64,000 bases of DNA, taken from contig DIWM01000047.1 in assembly GCA_002428485.1 (NCBI GenBank), positions 1-64,000 on the forward strand. The letters run 5' to 3'. Source of the DNA: Deltaproteobacteria bacterium UBA6106. Its GTDB lineage: Bacteria > Desulfobacterota > Syntrophorhabdia > Syntrophorhabdales > Syntrophorhabdaceae. The notes under the pieces were generated by a model. That model saw nothing but the letters and a program-made list of their open reading frames with translations, was not told the origin of the DNA and did not search any database. The position numbers and the translations under genes were made by a program. Shown piece after piece: positions 22,902 through 31,361 of this stretch. The stretch's first letter is position 1, and each line of letters begins with the position of its first letter.

Positions 22902-24797
22902 ATGAAACGGATTGTTATCGGTACAGCAGGACATATAGACCACGGGAAGACGACGCTCATAAAGGCCATTACCGGGATCGACTGCGATCGCCTCAAAGAA
23001 GAAAAGGAACGGGGCATCACGACCGAGCTGGGTTTTGCCCATTACAGATTTGGTGAAGGCCTCCTCGTGGGCATTGTGGACGTGCCGGGCCACGAAAAAT
23101 TTGTGAGGCACATGGTAGCCGGGGCGTGGGGCATTGACATGGTCCTGCTTGTCGTTGCCGCCGATGAAGGCGTTATGCCGCAGACGAGGGAGCACCTGGA
23201 TATCTGTGAGCTCCTTGGATTAAAAAGGGGTATTGTAGCGATCACCAAAACGGACCTCGTGGACGATGATATGATAGAGCTTGTCAGGGAGGACATCAAA
23301 GACTTCCTTTCCGGGAGATCTCTCGAAGGGGCGCCGGTCATACCCGTTTCATCCACAACAGGGGAAAACATTCCGCTTTTAAGGGACTTGGTCGAAGGCG
23401 CTGCCAGGGAGATTGACGAGAGATCGAGGGAGGGGATATTCCGGCTGCCCGTTGACAGGGTTTTCACCTTGAAGGGTTTTGGTACGATCGTCACAGGGAC
23501 ATGCATCTCCGGGTTTCTGAAGGTGGGCGATGAGATTGAGATATATCCTCTCGGGAAGCAGGCACGGGTGAGAAATATCCAGGCATACCATGAGGATGTG
23601 GGCGAGGCGATTGCAGGCCAGAGAGTCGCTTTGAATATCCAGGGAGTGGAAAAGAACGATATCGAAAGAGGCGTCGTTATCGGGAAGCCCGATACGTTGT
23701 TTCTTTCGAAGAGGATCGACGCCGCGTTGAAATATCTTCCATTGCCGCTCAAGCCGATAAAGAACAACAGCGTCCTAAGGTTCCACATAGCAACAATGCA
23801 GGAAGAGGCGCGGCTCGTGCTGCTTGACAGCGATAGTATAGAGCCGGGCGAGGAACGGTTCGTGCAATTCGTATTTTCGGAGCCGATCGTCGTGCTGCCT
23901 GGAGACGGGTACATTCTGAGAGGCCCTTATGCGATACAGACCATCGGGGGAGGAAAGATCCTTGATGTGCTGCCGGGGAGACACAAAAGGCAGTCAGAAG
24001 GCTTAAGCAGCATCTACGCCCTGCTTGCGCACGGAAGCGATACAGAGAAGGCCGAATACCATCTCTTCAAGGCAGGGCATGGCGGTTTAAAAAAGGAGAT
24101 GCTCGGCATACTGCTTGGCAGGGAAGAAAAGAGGGTAGATCACGCCATACAGAACCTGCAGGAAAGAAAAAGGGCGTTGACCATAGGCAAGGTCATTGTC
24201 CATATGGAGAAATTTACAGAATATAAAAAGGCTTTGCTAAAGCTGATCAATGATTATTACGCAAAGAACCCGCTGAAGGTCGGCATATCGAGGGAAGAGC
24301 TGAGGATGAAGCTCCCGCAGGTAGAACAGCAGATATTCCTTGCAGCCCTGGAAGAATGCATACGGGAAGGAGCTGTTATAACAGAAAAGGATAAGGTGAT
24401 CGCGAAAGGCGCAAGGAGTGCTCAAGGAGAAGGTGTAGAACGTTTAAAAGAGATGGTGGTAAATAGACTGCATCAATATGGTTTTACGCCGCCGGGCCTG
24501 AAAGAATTTTCCGGAGAGATCAAAAAAAATGAACAATACCTCAAAGATATCCTTGAAGGCCTTGTTTTCGACGGTAAGGTGATCAAGATAAAAGGCGATA
24601 TGTACTTTCACCGTGACATTATTGAAGATCTGAAAAGGATGGTTGTCGATTTCCTGACACGAAAGAAGGAGATGTCGCCTTCCGATTTCAAATCCAGCCT
24701 TGACCTTTCAAGAAAATATATGATCCCCCTCCTTGAATACCTCGATGAGATAAAGCTGACGATCAGGGTAGGAGACAAGAGGATGCTGAGAGGGTGA
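22902..24797 (+). CDS. selB: Selenocysteine-specific elongation factor SelB
   Basis: Translation GTPase that brings Sec-tRNA to UGA codons at SECIS hairpins, 631 residues. G1 is GTAGHIDHGKTT near residue 7, G3 DVPGHEKF near 60, G4 TKTD near 115. EF-Tu-like domains 2 and 3 follow, then winged-helix repeats in the last 250 residues that bind SECIS RNA. ATG 22902 is chosen over the in-frame GTG 22893; neither has a good ribosome-binding site. selA and the tRNA-Sec gene are not in the window. It proves that selenocysteine decoding is expected in this genome, so some annotated TGA stops elsewhere may be Sec codons. Confidence 0.94.
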   Translation: MKRIVIGTAGHIDHGKTTLIKAITGIDCDRLKEEKERGITTELGFAHYRFGEGLLVGIVDVPGHEKFVRHMVAGAWGIDMVLLVVAADEGVMPQTREHLDICELLGLKRGIVAITKTDLVDDDMIELVREDIKDFLSGRSLEGAPVIPVSSTTGENIPLLRDLVEGAAREIDERSREGIFRLPVDRVFTLKGFGTIVTGTCISGFLKVGDEIEIYPLGKQARVRNIQAYHEDVGEAIAGQRVALNIQGVEKNDIERGVVIGKPDTLFLSKRIDAALKYLPLPLKPIKNNSVLRFHIATMQEEARLVLLDSDSIEPGEERFVQFVFSEPIVVLPGDGYILRGPYAIQTIGGGKILDVLPGRHKRQSEGLSSIYALLAHGSDTEKAEYHLFKAGHGGLKKEMLGILLGREEKRVDHAIQNLQERKRALTIGKVIVHMEKFTEYKKALLKLINDYYAKNPLKVGISREELRMKLPQVEQQIFLAALEECIREGAVITEKDKVIAKGARSAQGEGVERLKEMVVNRLHQYGFTPPGLKEFSGEIKKNEQYLKDILEGLVFDGKVIKIKGDMYFHRDIIEDLKRMVVDFLTRKKEMSPSDFKSSLDLSRKYMIPLLEYLDEIKLTIRVGDKRMLRG

Positions 24798-24882
24798 AAC
24801 GTGAAAAGTGAAAAGTAAAATGTAAAAAATAAAATGGAAAAGGTTTAAAACCTTTCACCTTTTACATTTCTCGTTTCACCTT
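24794..24882. repeat. Word-like hairpin repeat, GTGAAAAGTG family
   Basis: Left array (GTGAAACGTGAAAAGTG, AAAAGTAAAATG) and right array (CTTTCACCTTTTACATTTC, CGTTTCACC) meet at a central AAGGTTT/AAACCTT. It forms a long A/T-rich hairpin exactly between the convergent selB and ExeA-like genes and reaches the selB stop codon, so it is a likely bidirectional terminator. The same words recur at 61526-61573. Confidence 0.65.
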
Positions 24883-24885
24883 TTT

Positions 24886-26439
24886 CTATTTCGTCAGCAC
24901 TACCACGACGGTGTCGGAGATCCAGCCTTCCCGGTTCCCGTAGAGGAGTATCTTATACCACTTTGTCCCCGTTCCGTCGGTTCTTTCTTCGATGACGCTG
25001 AGCGATTCCCCGCGGAAGATGATCCCGATACGCTGGGACTGAAGGTAGGGCGCGTTCCTGACATTGACCGCATCCTTATTGACAACGGCATATCGTTCGG
25101 GTTTTGATTCTTTTTTAGGTTCTGCGGTCTCTTTTTTTGCTGTTTCCGTTCCTTGCGGTGAAGCCGGCTTGTCTGCGGGGCCTTCTGACGCCGGGAGGTT
25201 CTCCTGAGGTTGAGGCTTGACTTCCTGGTGCGGTACGGCAGGCGTCTTTCTAAGGATGACAATTGTCTCAGGCTTTGAAGGTGCGGGCGTCAGGAGATGG
25301 TAGCCCAGGCCGCCGAAAAACAGCGCGAAGATTACAACAAGCGTGACCAGAAAGGGTTTTGAGTAGGTTATGTGCTGCCTCTCTATGTCCTGATCATCGC
25401 GGAAATCGTGGGCAATATATTCAACATGTTTTTTATCGGTTTCTGTCTTTTTTGAAGATTGCATGGAGGTGCTTGCCGGAGACTCCCTGTCGCTGTCTTT
25501 TCTATCGGTGTCGATATAGGGCAGGGAATCACCCCTCCCGGTCATGGCATTGATCGCCTTGGAGACCTCTTTGAAGGTTATCTTGCGGGTGCGGTCTGTA
25601 TACCCTGCCAGCAAGGCGAGATCGGCAAGGGCGATGATCGTCCTCGGCAGCCCTTTAGAATATTTGTGGATGATCTCCAATGCGTCATCGGTAAAGATCT
25701 CACGTGCCACATCAAGGCCAGCCTTGTTTAGCCTGTGCCGTATAAGTTCCCTGGTTTCCTCGAACCTGAGCGGCGTAAAGTAATACCTGACAGGCAGTCT
25801 CTGCCAGAACTCCGGCATATTCTTTATCGTGTCCCATAGGGCCTTTTGTCCTGAAAGGATGAAGGTGTGGAGGTATTCGTTGTTATAGGTGAGGTTGATG
25901 AGCATCCTCAACTCCTGCAGCACGTCTTCTGCCCCGCACAACATCTGCCCTTCATCGATGACGATAATGCTCTTGCCGCCCTGCTCCTTGACCTCGATCA
26001 GGGCGTCTTTCAAAACCAGGAGGTTTTTCAGCTTGTCCCCATCCTGCTGCAGGTCGGACACAATATGCATACGGTTGTCCAGAAAATCGATCGTGAGGTT
26101 GCTCGGCGTCTTTTCGTTTGCCTGAAAATCTTTGATGCACCCGGTGATATAGGCAATTATCTGGGAAGGCGTCAGCGTTGGATGGTCAATATAGGCAAAT
26201 TTAAAGGCTTCACCATATTGTACCCTCATGTCGTCGATGAGGCGGAGGATCGTCGTTGTCTTGCCCAGTCCGGCCTCCTCGGATACGATGAGAACGCCGC
26301 CCTTGTTTGTGTTGATGGCATACTTAAGCCTTTCGAGGCATTCGAAATACTGGCCTGTTACGCACATCATCCGGCCATCAGGCGCGAGGATGAATGGGTG
26401 TTGTTCAAGTCCCCAGTATTTTATGTATTCTTCTGTCAT
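24886..26439 (-). CDS. ExeA-like AAA ATPase with membrane helix and C-terminal SH3-type domain
   Basis: Protein of 517 residues. An N-terminal AAA domain of the ExeA/MshM type (EYIKYWGLEQHPFILAPDG start) has a Walker B SIIVIDEGQML near residue 164, followed by an arginine-containing lid region. A membrane helix (PFLVTLVVIFALFFGG near 361-377) leads to a Pro/Lys-rich linker and a bacterial SH3 domain (about 448-517, VNKDAVNVRNAPYLQSQRIG, ending in REGWISDTVVVV). The design matches ExeA-type ATPases that work with peptidoglycan for secretin or pilus assembly. The P-loop reads SEEAGLGKTT, with Glu where the first Gly is usual. It overlaps the nuclease-like gene by 4 bp. Confidence 0.85.
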   Translation of the reverse strand: MTEEYIKYWGLEQHPFILAPDGRMMCVTGQYFECLERLKYAINTNKGGVLIVSEEAGLGKTTTILRLIDDMRVQYGEAFKFAYIDHPTLTPSQIIAYITGCIKDFQANEKTPSNLTIDFLDNRMHIVSDLQQDGDKLKNLLVLKDALIEVKEQGGKSIIVIDEGQMLCGAEDVLQELRMLINLTYNNEYLHTFILSGQKALWDTIKNMPEFWQRLPVRYYFTPLRFEETRELIRHRLNKAGLDVAREIFTDDALEIIHKYSKGLPRTIIALADLALLAGYTDRTRKITFKEVSKAINAMTGRGDSLPYIDTDRKDSDRESPASTSMQSSKKTETDKKHVEYIAHDFRDDQDIERQHITYSKPFLVTLVVIFALFFGGLGYHLLTPAPSKPETIVILRKTPAVPHQEVKPQPQENLPASEGPADKPASPQGTETAKKETAEPKKESKPERYAVVNKDAVNVRNAPYLQSQRIGIIFRGESLSVIEERTDGTGTKWYKILLYGNREGWISDTVVVVLTK

Positions 26440-27053
26440 GGTTTGCAGTAATTACAAGGAGTATACCCGATTTTTAATGCGTCCGCACGATTTCTGAAGA
26501 TTATTTTATCTTTTGCCGGGATCTTGCTCACATATTTGCAGGAGGGTCTGTGGAGGGTGTAGGTGCGTTTGTTCCCAACATAATAAGATTCAGTGTCCTT
26601 TTTTGTTTCCTGCCAGAGGCCTTTGTCTCCCTTAATGGCCTTTTCTTCGAGGCTCGTAAGCGTCTCGCGGTATTTTATGTTTGGCTGTTTTACAGACGCC
26701 TTTGCGTATCCGAGCTTTACAAGCTCTGCGTTGACAAAGAGGTTTTTGACAAAGACGTAAGCGAGGAGCCGCCCTTGCGGGTCTTTTTTGTCGTGGTCGA
26801 ATTCGAGGCGGACCTTTTTCATAAAAACGAGTTTTTTATTGTACCTTGCCGCTTCCCTCGCATAGAACTCCGCACTACCTTCCTTCGTGTTCAGCTTCGG
26901 CGCCTCGATCCCCAGATATTTTACGGTTTCGCCTGTATCGAGCAGTACGGTATCGCCGTTGATGATCTTCCTGACAACATAATCCTTGCCGTCAACGATG
27001 CCCGGGAACAAGAAGGAAAGCGCCAGCGCAATAAAAAGAAGAATATTTTTCAT
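26436..27053 (-). CDS. Thermonuclease (SNase)-family protein with Ada-like Cys C-terminus
   Basis: Exported protein, 205 residues: a signal peptide (residues 1-22), an OB-fold SNase domain (about 24-150), and a C-terminal Cys/His stretch (HRPSCKYVSK with GYTPCNYCKP) resembling the Ada/metal-binding tail found on some exported nucleases. The SNase core has NGDTV and GRLLAYVFV with the Arg-87 equivalent, but the segment matching staphylococcal RLLLVDTPE reads KYLGIEAPK. Thus Arg-35, Asp-40 and Glu-43 equivalents appear as Lys, Glu and Lys. Catalysis is therefore doubtful; nucleic-acid or wall binding is possible. The start has no obvious strong ribosome-binding site. Coupled to the ExeA-like gene. 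Confidence 0.82.
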   Translation of the reverse strand: MKNILLFIALALSFLFPGIVDGKDYVVRKIINGDTVLLDTGETVKYLGIEAPKLNTKEGSAEFYAREAARYNKKLVFMKKVRLEFDHDKKDPQGRLLAYVFVKNLFVNAELVKLGYAKASVKQPNIKYRETLTSLEEKAIKGDKGLWQETKKDTESYYVGNKRTYTLHRPSCKYVSKIPAKDKIIFRNRADALKIGYTPCNYCKP

Positions 27054-27135
27054 ATTAAAATGATTTTACAATATTTTTTGAATATGTTAAAGAGATATTA
27101 TAAAGTCAATTCTCTATGATGAAGTGAGGGTATCT

Positions 27136-27669
27136 ATGCGGAAAAGACTTTTTATGATAGTTGCTGTTGCTGCAGTGTTTTTTTGCCCTTTCTGTTGCGG
27201 TAGTGACGACAATGCAATCACAGCAGGCTATGGGTTCGGGATATTCAACCGGGACGCTGATTTCGGTAAACTGCGCGGACAGGGCCAACAATACTATTTT
27301 TACCAGCTCGCATACGCCCGGGAAAAGACACTGGTCACAAACCTCTGCCTTCTTGCGGAGCCCTTTGTCGCCTATGTCAGCGATCCCAACAGAGGGCTTG
27401 ATGCAGGCATGACGGCATCGCTCAAATACTATTTCGGCAAAGAGAACAGGAACAGCCTTTTTGCCACACTGGGGGCGGGGGCCGCATATACAACCATCAA
27501 ATTTGAGGAGCAGGGAACACACTTTTTATTCATCCTTCAAGGCGGCATCGGTTACCGCTGGAATAATTACTTTATTGAGAACAGGTTCCGCCACTATTCA
27601 AATGGCGGCACAGAAAGGCCGAACAGATCGGTCAACGCAAATATCGTAAATATAGGGATGCATTTCTAA
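27136..27669 (+). CDS. pagL: PagL-like lipid A 3-O-deacylase family outer-membrane protein
   Basis: Outer-membrane beta-barrel acyloxyacyl hydrolase, 177 residues: signal peptide, then alternating strands ending in a C-terminal aromatic (GMHF), typical of barrel assembly. The catalytic His-Ser motif is in NRFRHYSNGGTERPN near residue 155. The family removes the 3-position acyl chain from lipid A. ATG 27136 is preferred over GTG 27124 because GAGG lies 7 nt before it. Monocistronic with a strong terminator. Confidence 0.85.
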   Translation: MRKRLFMIVAVAAVFFCPFCCGSDDNAITAGYGFGIFNRDADFGKLRGQGQQYYFYQLAYAREKTLVTNLCLLAEPFVAYVSDPNRGLDAGMTASLKYYFGKENRNSLFATLGAGAAYTTIKFEEQGTHFLFILQGGIGYRWNNYFIENRFRHYSNGGTERPNRSVNANIVNIGMHF

Positions 27670-27681
27670 AGGCATGATCAT

Positions 27682-27717
27682 AAAAAAATGGAGCGGGGTT
27701 TCCGCTCCATTTTTTTA
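27682..27717. terminator. Strong bidirectional intrinsic terminator
   Basis: A-run, ATGGAGCGG stem, 5-nt loop, CCGCTCCAT stem and T-run. It serves pagL on the plus strand and the DUF35 operon on the minus strand, whose last gene ends 25 bp further on. Confidence 0.85.
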
Positions 27718-27741
27718 ATAGTCTTTTCTCGCTTGTTCGCT

Positions 27742-28239
27742 TTACTTCTTTATCGGTTCGAATGCAAAGAAGACCCTCTCAAACATGACAGTCCCCAGTT
27801 TACCCTTATCGATAGGCATTGCGGGGACCGGAAATACCGAAAGCTGGACCTCATCTCCCCGTTTCAGTACCCCTGCCGGGCAGTTTACGATCCTGCTCAA
27901 TACCCTTCTTACAGGATTAGCGCCAAGGTCTATTACCGCATGGATAAGGGGAGACTCAAAGCCAAGGGGAACACCCCTGACCTCTTCGGAAAAGACAATG
28001 ATCTTACCCTTGCTTGGCAGATCGACATATTCAAGATTTTCGGAGTAGCATTCAGGACATATTACCCTGGGGGGCCATGAAACAAGACCGCAGTCCTTGC
28101 ATTTTGTTGTTGTCAATCTCCCCTGTTTCAGGTTTTCATAGAACTGCCAGTTCCTGTTAAACTCTTTTGCCTCGAGAGGCCACATATCCATCGTTGATGG
28201 ATAAAGATTTTCAAGTATCGGGATTCCCAAAACAGACAT
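27742..28239 (-). CDS. DUF35 OB-fold/Zn-ribbon protein (acyl-CoA associated)
   Basis: Protein of 165 residues with a rubredoxin-like zinc ribbon (CKDCG and CPECY, near residues 47-65) and a C-terminal OB fold, the DUF35 architecture. Such proteins partner thiolases and related condensing enzymes, bridging CoA substrates. It sits 10 bp downstream of the thiolase gene in the same direction, the usual pairing. It has no enzymatic residues of its own. Confidence 0.88.
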   Translation of the reverse strand: MSVLGIPILENLYPSTMDMWPLEAKEFNRNWQFYENLKQGRLTTTKCKDCGLVSWPPRVICPECYSENLEYVDLPSKGKIIVFSEEVRGVPLGFESPLIHAVIDLGANPVRRVLSRIVNCPAGVLKRGDEVQLSVFPVPAMPIDKGKLGTVMFERVFFAFEPIKK

Positions 28240-28249
28240 ATTTTCCTCC

Positions 28250-29434
28250 TTATTTTACCGGTTCTCTTCCGTATATTAAGACCGTATGTTCCGCGTTTGC
28301 TCCGCTCAGGTTGTGGGTGAGAGCAATATCGGCACCTTCTACCTGGTGACGCGCCCTGCCCTGGAGCTGTTTCATGATCTCGGTGCCCTGCCTGATGCCT
28401 GTTGCTCCAAATGGATGACCGCATGATAACAATCCGCCGTCAGTATTGACAGGGACCTTCCCACCGATCTCTATCTGCTTGGAACCACAGAATTCTCCGC
28501 CTTCGCCCTTTTTGCAGAACCCGAACTCTTCCACTTCAATGACCTCAGAGATCGAGAAGCAGTCATGTGTCTGGGCGACCTTGATGTCGCCCGGCCCGAC
28601 CTTCGCCATCGCGTATGCCTTTTCCCCTGCTAATTTCGTATGTTTCCAGTCGGCAAGGTGGGCGCCGGGGAAGTTTGCCGATACGCTGTTCAGACATACC
28701 TGGGCAGTACCCCTGATATACACGAGAGGCCTGTCGCTAAACTTTCTTGCGATCTCGTCTGTTGTGATAATGCATGCTGCCGCGCCGTCCGTAATCGGGC
28801 AGCAATCATAGAGAGTAAGCGGCGGAACAACGATAGGGGCACTCATTGCCTCTTCCAGCGTGAGGGTCTTCTGCATCTGGGCAACGGGGTTTGTTGCAGC
28901 GTAGTTGTAGTTTGCCACTGAGACAGCGGCAAGCTGTTCTTTTGTTGTGCCGTAGTGCATCATGTGCTCCTGTGCCGTTAATGAAAAGAACGGAGGCGGA
29001 AGCCCCATGCCATTCGTGCCATCCCAGTCATGGTCAACTGATGCGAGTTCGCTGTAGAAGACCTCCCATTTCTGAGGTGTGTAGAGTTTTTCGCCGCCCG
29101 TGACCATTACGATGTCTGCCATGCCGGCTTCCACCAAGCCTTTCGCGAGAATGATAGCCGTACTGCCGCCAGCGCACAAAACGTCGACCCTTGTGCAGAT
29201 TGAAGTGGGTTTTACACCAACCCTTTCAGCTACAACCGGTGCGGTATTTACCTGGAATGAGCACCTTCCGGCATACGATGAAGCAACGATCAGCCCATCT
29301 ACGTCTTTTGGTTTTAAGGTCGGGATGTCATCGAAACACGCCTTGGCCCCCTCCTGGAAAAGGTCCACCAGGTGTGCTTCCCGAACTCCCCATTTACATT
29401 GGCCGCCGGCCAATATTACTGCATGTCTTGCCAT
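28250..29434 (-). CDS. Thiolase family protein (SCP-x/DUF35-linked acetyl-CoA acetyltransferase)
   Basis: Thiolase-fold enzyme, 394 residues, cleaving beta-ketoacyl-CoA with CoA in beta-oxidation or condensing acetyl-CoA. The nucleophilic Cys is in RVDVLCAGGSTAI near residue 87 and the catalytic His in GGLLSCGHPFGATGIRQ near 337. The usual C-terminal Cys block is replaced by HNLSGANAEHTVLI, as in the SCP-x-like thiolases that need a DUF35 partner, which is encoded next. A ribosome-binding site AAGGAGG precedes ATG 29434. Confidence 0.88.
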   Translation of the reverse strand: MARHAVILAGGQCKWGVREAHLVDLFQEGAKACFDDIPTLKPKDVDGLIVASSYAGRCSFQVNTAPVVAERVGVKPTSICTRVDVLCAGGSTAIILAKGLVEAGMADIVMVTGGEKLYTPQKWEVFYSELASVDHDWDGTNGMGLPPPFFSLTAQEHMMHYGTTKEQLAAVSVANYNYAATNPVAQMQKTLTLEEAMSAPIVVPPLTLYDCCPITDGAAACIITTDEIARKFSDRPLVYIRGTAQVCLNSVSANFPGAHLADWKHTKLAGEKAYAMAKVGPGDIKVAQTHDCFSISEVIEVEEFGFCKKGEGGEFCGSKQIEIGGKVPVNTDGGLLSCGHPFGATGIRQGTEIMKQLQGRARHQVEGADIALTHNLSGANAEHTVLIYGREPVK

Positions 29435-29457
29435 ACAATCCTCCTTGAAGTTAAATT

Positions 29458-29519
29458 CAGCTATCAGCTATCAGCTTCAGCGACCAGCAACTGATCACCC
29501 ATCGCTGAACGCCAAACAC
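29458..29519. repeat. Word-like repeat between thiolase and hydratase genes
   Basis: CAGCTATCAGCTATCAGC and CAGCGACCAGCAACTG words, then CATCGCTGAACGCC in mirrored sense, in a 92-bp spacer inside a co-directional gene run. A weaker example of the spacer repeats. Confidence 0.45.
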
Positions 29520-29526
29520 TTTTTTC

Positions 29527-30309
29527 CTACTTACCCTTATAATTGGGTTTTCTCTTCTCAACAAAGGCGTTTATCCCTTCTCTCCCGTCTTCCGAAGTGA
29601 ACGCAATGGAGAAGGAGTCCATCTCCATCGTAAGGCCCGATGCGAGGTTCATGTTGAGCCCGTTGTCGATGCACCTCTTGATGAGGGCGAAGGCGGCCTT
29701 TGGTTTCGCTGCCAGTTTTTTCGCCATTGCCTTTGTTTCTTCCATCAGCTTGTCTTTCGGCACAACCTTGTTCACGAGGCCGATCCGGTATGCCTCCGCG
29801 GCGTTGATGTTTTCGCCTGTATAGATCATTTCCTTTGCCTTTGCCGGCCCTATGAGCCTTGGCAGGCGCTGCGTTGCGCCTGAACCGGGCATGATGCCGA
29901 GGCCGATCTCAGGCAGGCCGATGACGGTATCTTCAGCGGCGATCCGCAGGTCGCAGCAGAGGGCAACCTCGCACCCGCCGCCGAGGGCAAGCCCGAAAAG
30001 CGCTGCGATTGTTGGTTTCCCGATGCTTGTCAGTTTATCAAAGGTTTTCCTCGGGGCTGTCCAGAGGAAATCAAGCGTTTCTACGGCAGATTTCCCCATG
30101 ACATCCTTGATGTCGAGGCCCGCCGCAAAGGCCTTGTCGCCATTCCCCGTGATGATGATCGCGCCGATCGAGTCGTCATTTTCGAATTCACAGACAGCAT
30201 CATAAAGCTCATGGTAGAGCTTGACGCTCAACGGGTTCACGGGTGGCCTGTTGAGCTTGATGATCCCGACCGGTTCTTCCCGTTCTATGATGAGTGTTTC
30301 GTAACCCAT
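29527..30309 (-). CDS. Enoyl-CoA hydratase/isomerase (crotonase family)
   Basis: Crotonase, 260 residues. The oxyanion-hole segment KAFAAGLDIKDV is near residue 60, and both catalytic Glu are present: GGGCEVALCCDLRIA near 110 and LPEIGLGIMPGSGATQRLP near 130. It should hydrate trans-enoyl-CoA. ATG 30309 is selected because GGAGG lies 5 nt before it; the upstream TTG would overlap that site. It is followed by thiolase and DUF35 genes, preceded by the hydroxyacyl-CoA dehydrogenase, so three consecutive beta-oxidation steps are encoded together. Confidence 0.9.
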   Translation of the reverse strand: MGYETLIIEREEPVGIIKLNRPPVNPLSVKLYHELYDAVCEFENDDSIGAIIITGNGDKAFAAGLDIKDVMGKSAVETLDFLWTAPRKTFDKLTSIGKPTIAALFGLALGGGCEVALCCDLRIAAEDTVIGLPEIGLGIMPGSGATQRLPRLIGPAKAKEMIYTGENINAAEAYRIGLVNKVVPKDKLMEETKAMAKKLAAKPKAAFALIKRCIDNGLNMNLASGLTMEMDSFSIAFTSEDGREGINAFVEKRKPNYKGK

Positions 30310-30330
30310 ATATGCCTCCAATAGACCCGG

Positions 30331-31188
30331 CTATTTATAGTCGTACCAGCCGGCGCCTGCTTTCCTGCCATGACGCCCCGCCTTCATCATGTCTTTCAGG
30401 ACACGGGGGGACACCCACTTCAGTTCTTTGTTCAGCTCTTTGTAGAAGTACTCGGTCACATGGTACATGATATCGATGCCGGTGAGGTCCATAAGTTCAA
30501 ATGGGCCCATAGGGTAATTGAGGCCAAGCTTTGCGGCCTTGTCGATATCTTCTTTTGATGCAACGCCCTCCTGATACAGCAGGATTGCTTCGACCAGATG
30601 GGGTATCATAAGCCTGTTGACCACAAAGCCGGGAATATCGACCTTTACTTCGATAGGTTCTTTCCCGAACTTCTTTGTGAGCTCCGTCGTCACTGCAACG
30701 GTTTCGTCGCTTGTATGGTAGCCTCTGATAACCTCAACAAGCCTCATCAGGGGGACAGGGTTGAAAAAGTGCATGCCCACAACCTTGTCAGGTCTTTTTG
30801 TTGCCGTTGCGATCTCCGTAAGAGACATAGAGGAGGTGTTCGATGCAAGGATCACATCTTTCCTCGTGACCTCATCCAGTTCTGCGAAGACCTTTTTCTT
30901 TATGTCCATTACCTCAAGGACAACCTCGACGACAAAATCCACATCCTTCAGGTCTTCCATCTTTGTCGTGCCTTTGATCCTGCCCATGATCGCATTCTTG
31001 TCTTCGGCCTTCATCTTGCCTTTTTCAACGGACTTTGAGAGAAATTTGTCGATATTCTTTATGCCACCTTCAACGAACCTGTCTTCAATATCTCTCATAA
31101 CAACATTGTAGCCGGCCTGTGCAGCTACCTGGGCAATCCCGTTACCCATAACGCCGGCGCCCAAAACCCCGATCTTCTTTATATCCAT
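30331..31188 (-). CDS. hbd: 3-hydroxyacyl-CoA dehydrogenase (3-hydroxybutyryl-CoA type)
   Basis: NAD-dependent 3-hydroxyacyl-CoA dehydrogenase, 285 residues, the size of single-domain Hbd/PaaH enzymes. The Rossmann motif is GVLGAGVMGNGIAQVAA near residue 7, the catalytic His is in GMHFFNPVPLMRLVEV near 137, and the Asn-bearing segment is GFVVNRLMIPHL near 185. ATG 31188 is chosen for its AGGAGG 6 nt upstream. The hydratase gene starts 21 bp downstream. A 173-bp spacer separates it from the acyl-CoA ligase upstream and contains TTGTAA and CACAAT boxes 17 bp apart, a possible promoter. Confidence 0.92.
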   Translation of the reverse strand: MDIKKIGVLGAGVMGNGIAQVAAQAGYNVVMRDIEDRFVEGGIKNIDKFLSKSVEKGKMKAEDKNAIMGRIKGTTKMEDLKDVDFVVEVVLEVMDIKKKVFAELDEVTRKDVILASNTSSMSLTEIATATKRPDKVVGMHFFNPVPLMRLVEVIRGYHTSDETVAVTTELTKKFGKEPIEVKVDIPGFVVNRLMIPHLVEAILLYQEGVASKEDIDKAAKLGLNYPMGPFELMDLTGIDIMYHVTEYFYKELNKELKWVSPRVLKDMMKAGRHGRKAGAGWYDYK

Positions 31189-31361
31189 ACGCTCCCTCCT
31201 GATTTTATTGAAAATTAAAAAATTCACATGCCGTAAATGTAACGTATTTATTGTGTAGATAGCAACATTTTTTTACAACTTTTACTCTGTAATGAACGAA
31301 CACATGGGGCGTCGCGGCAGTCTTCAGGAAACCATGATTTCCACGCCTGTTCATGATTTTT

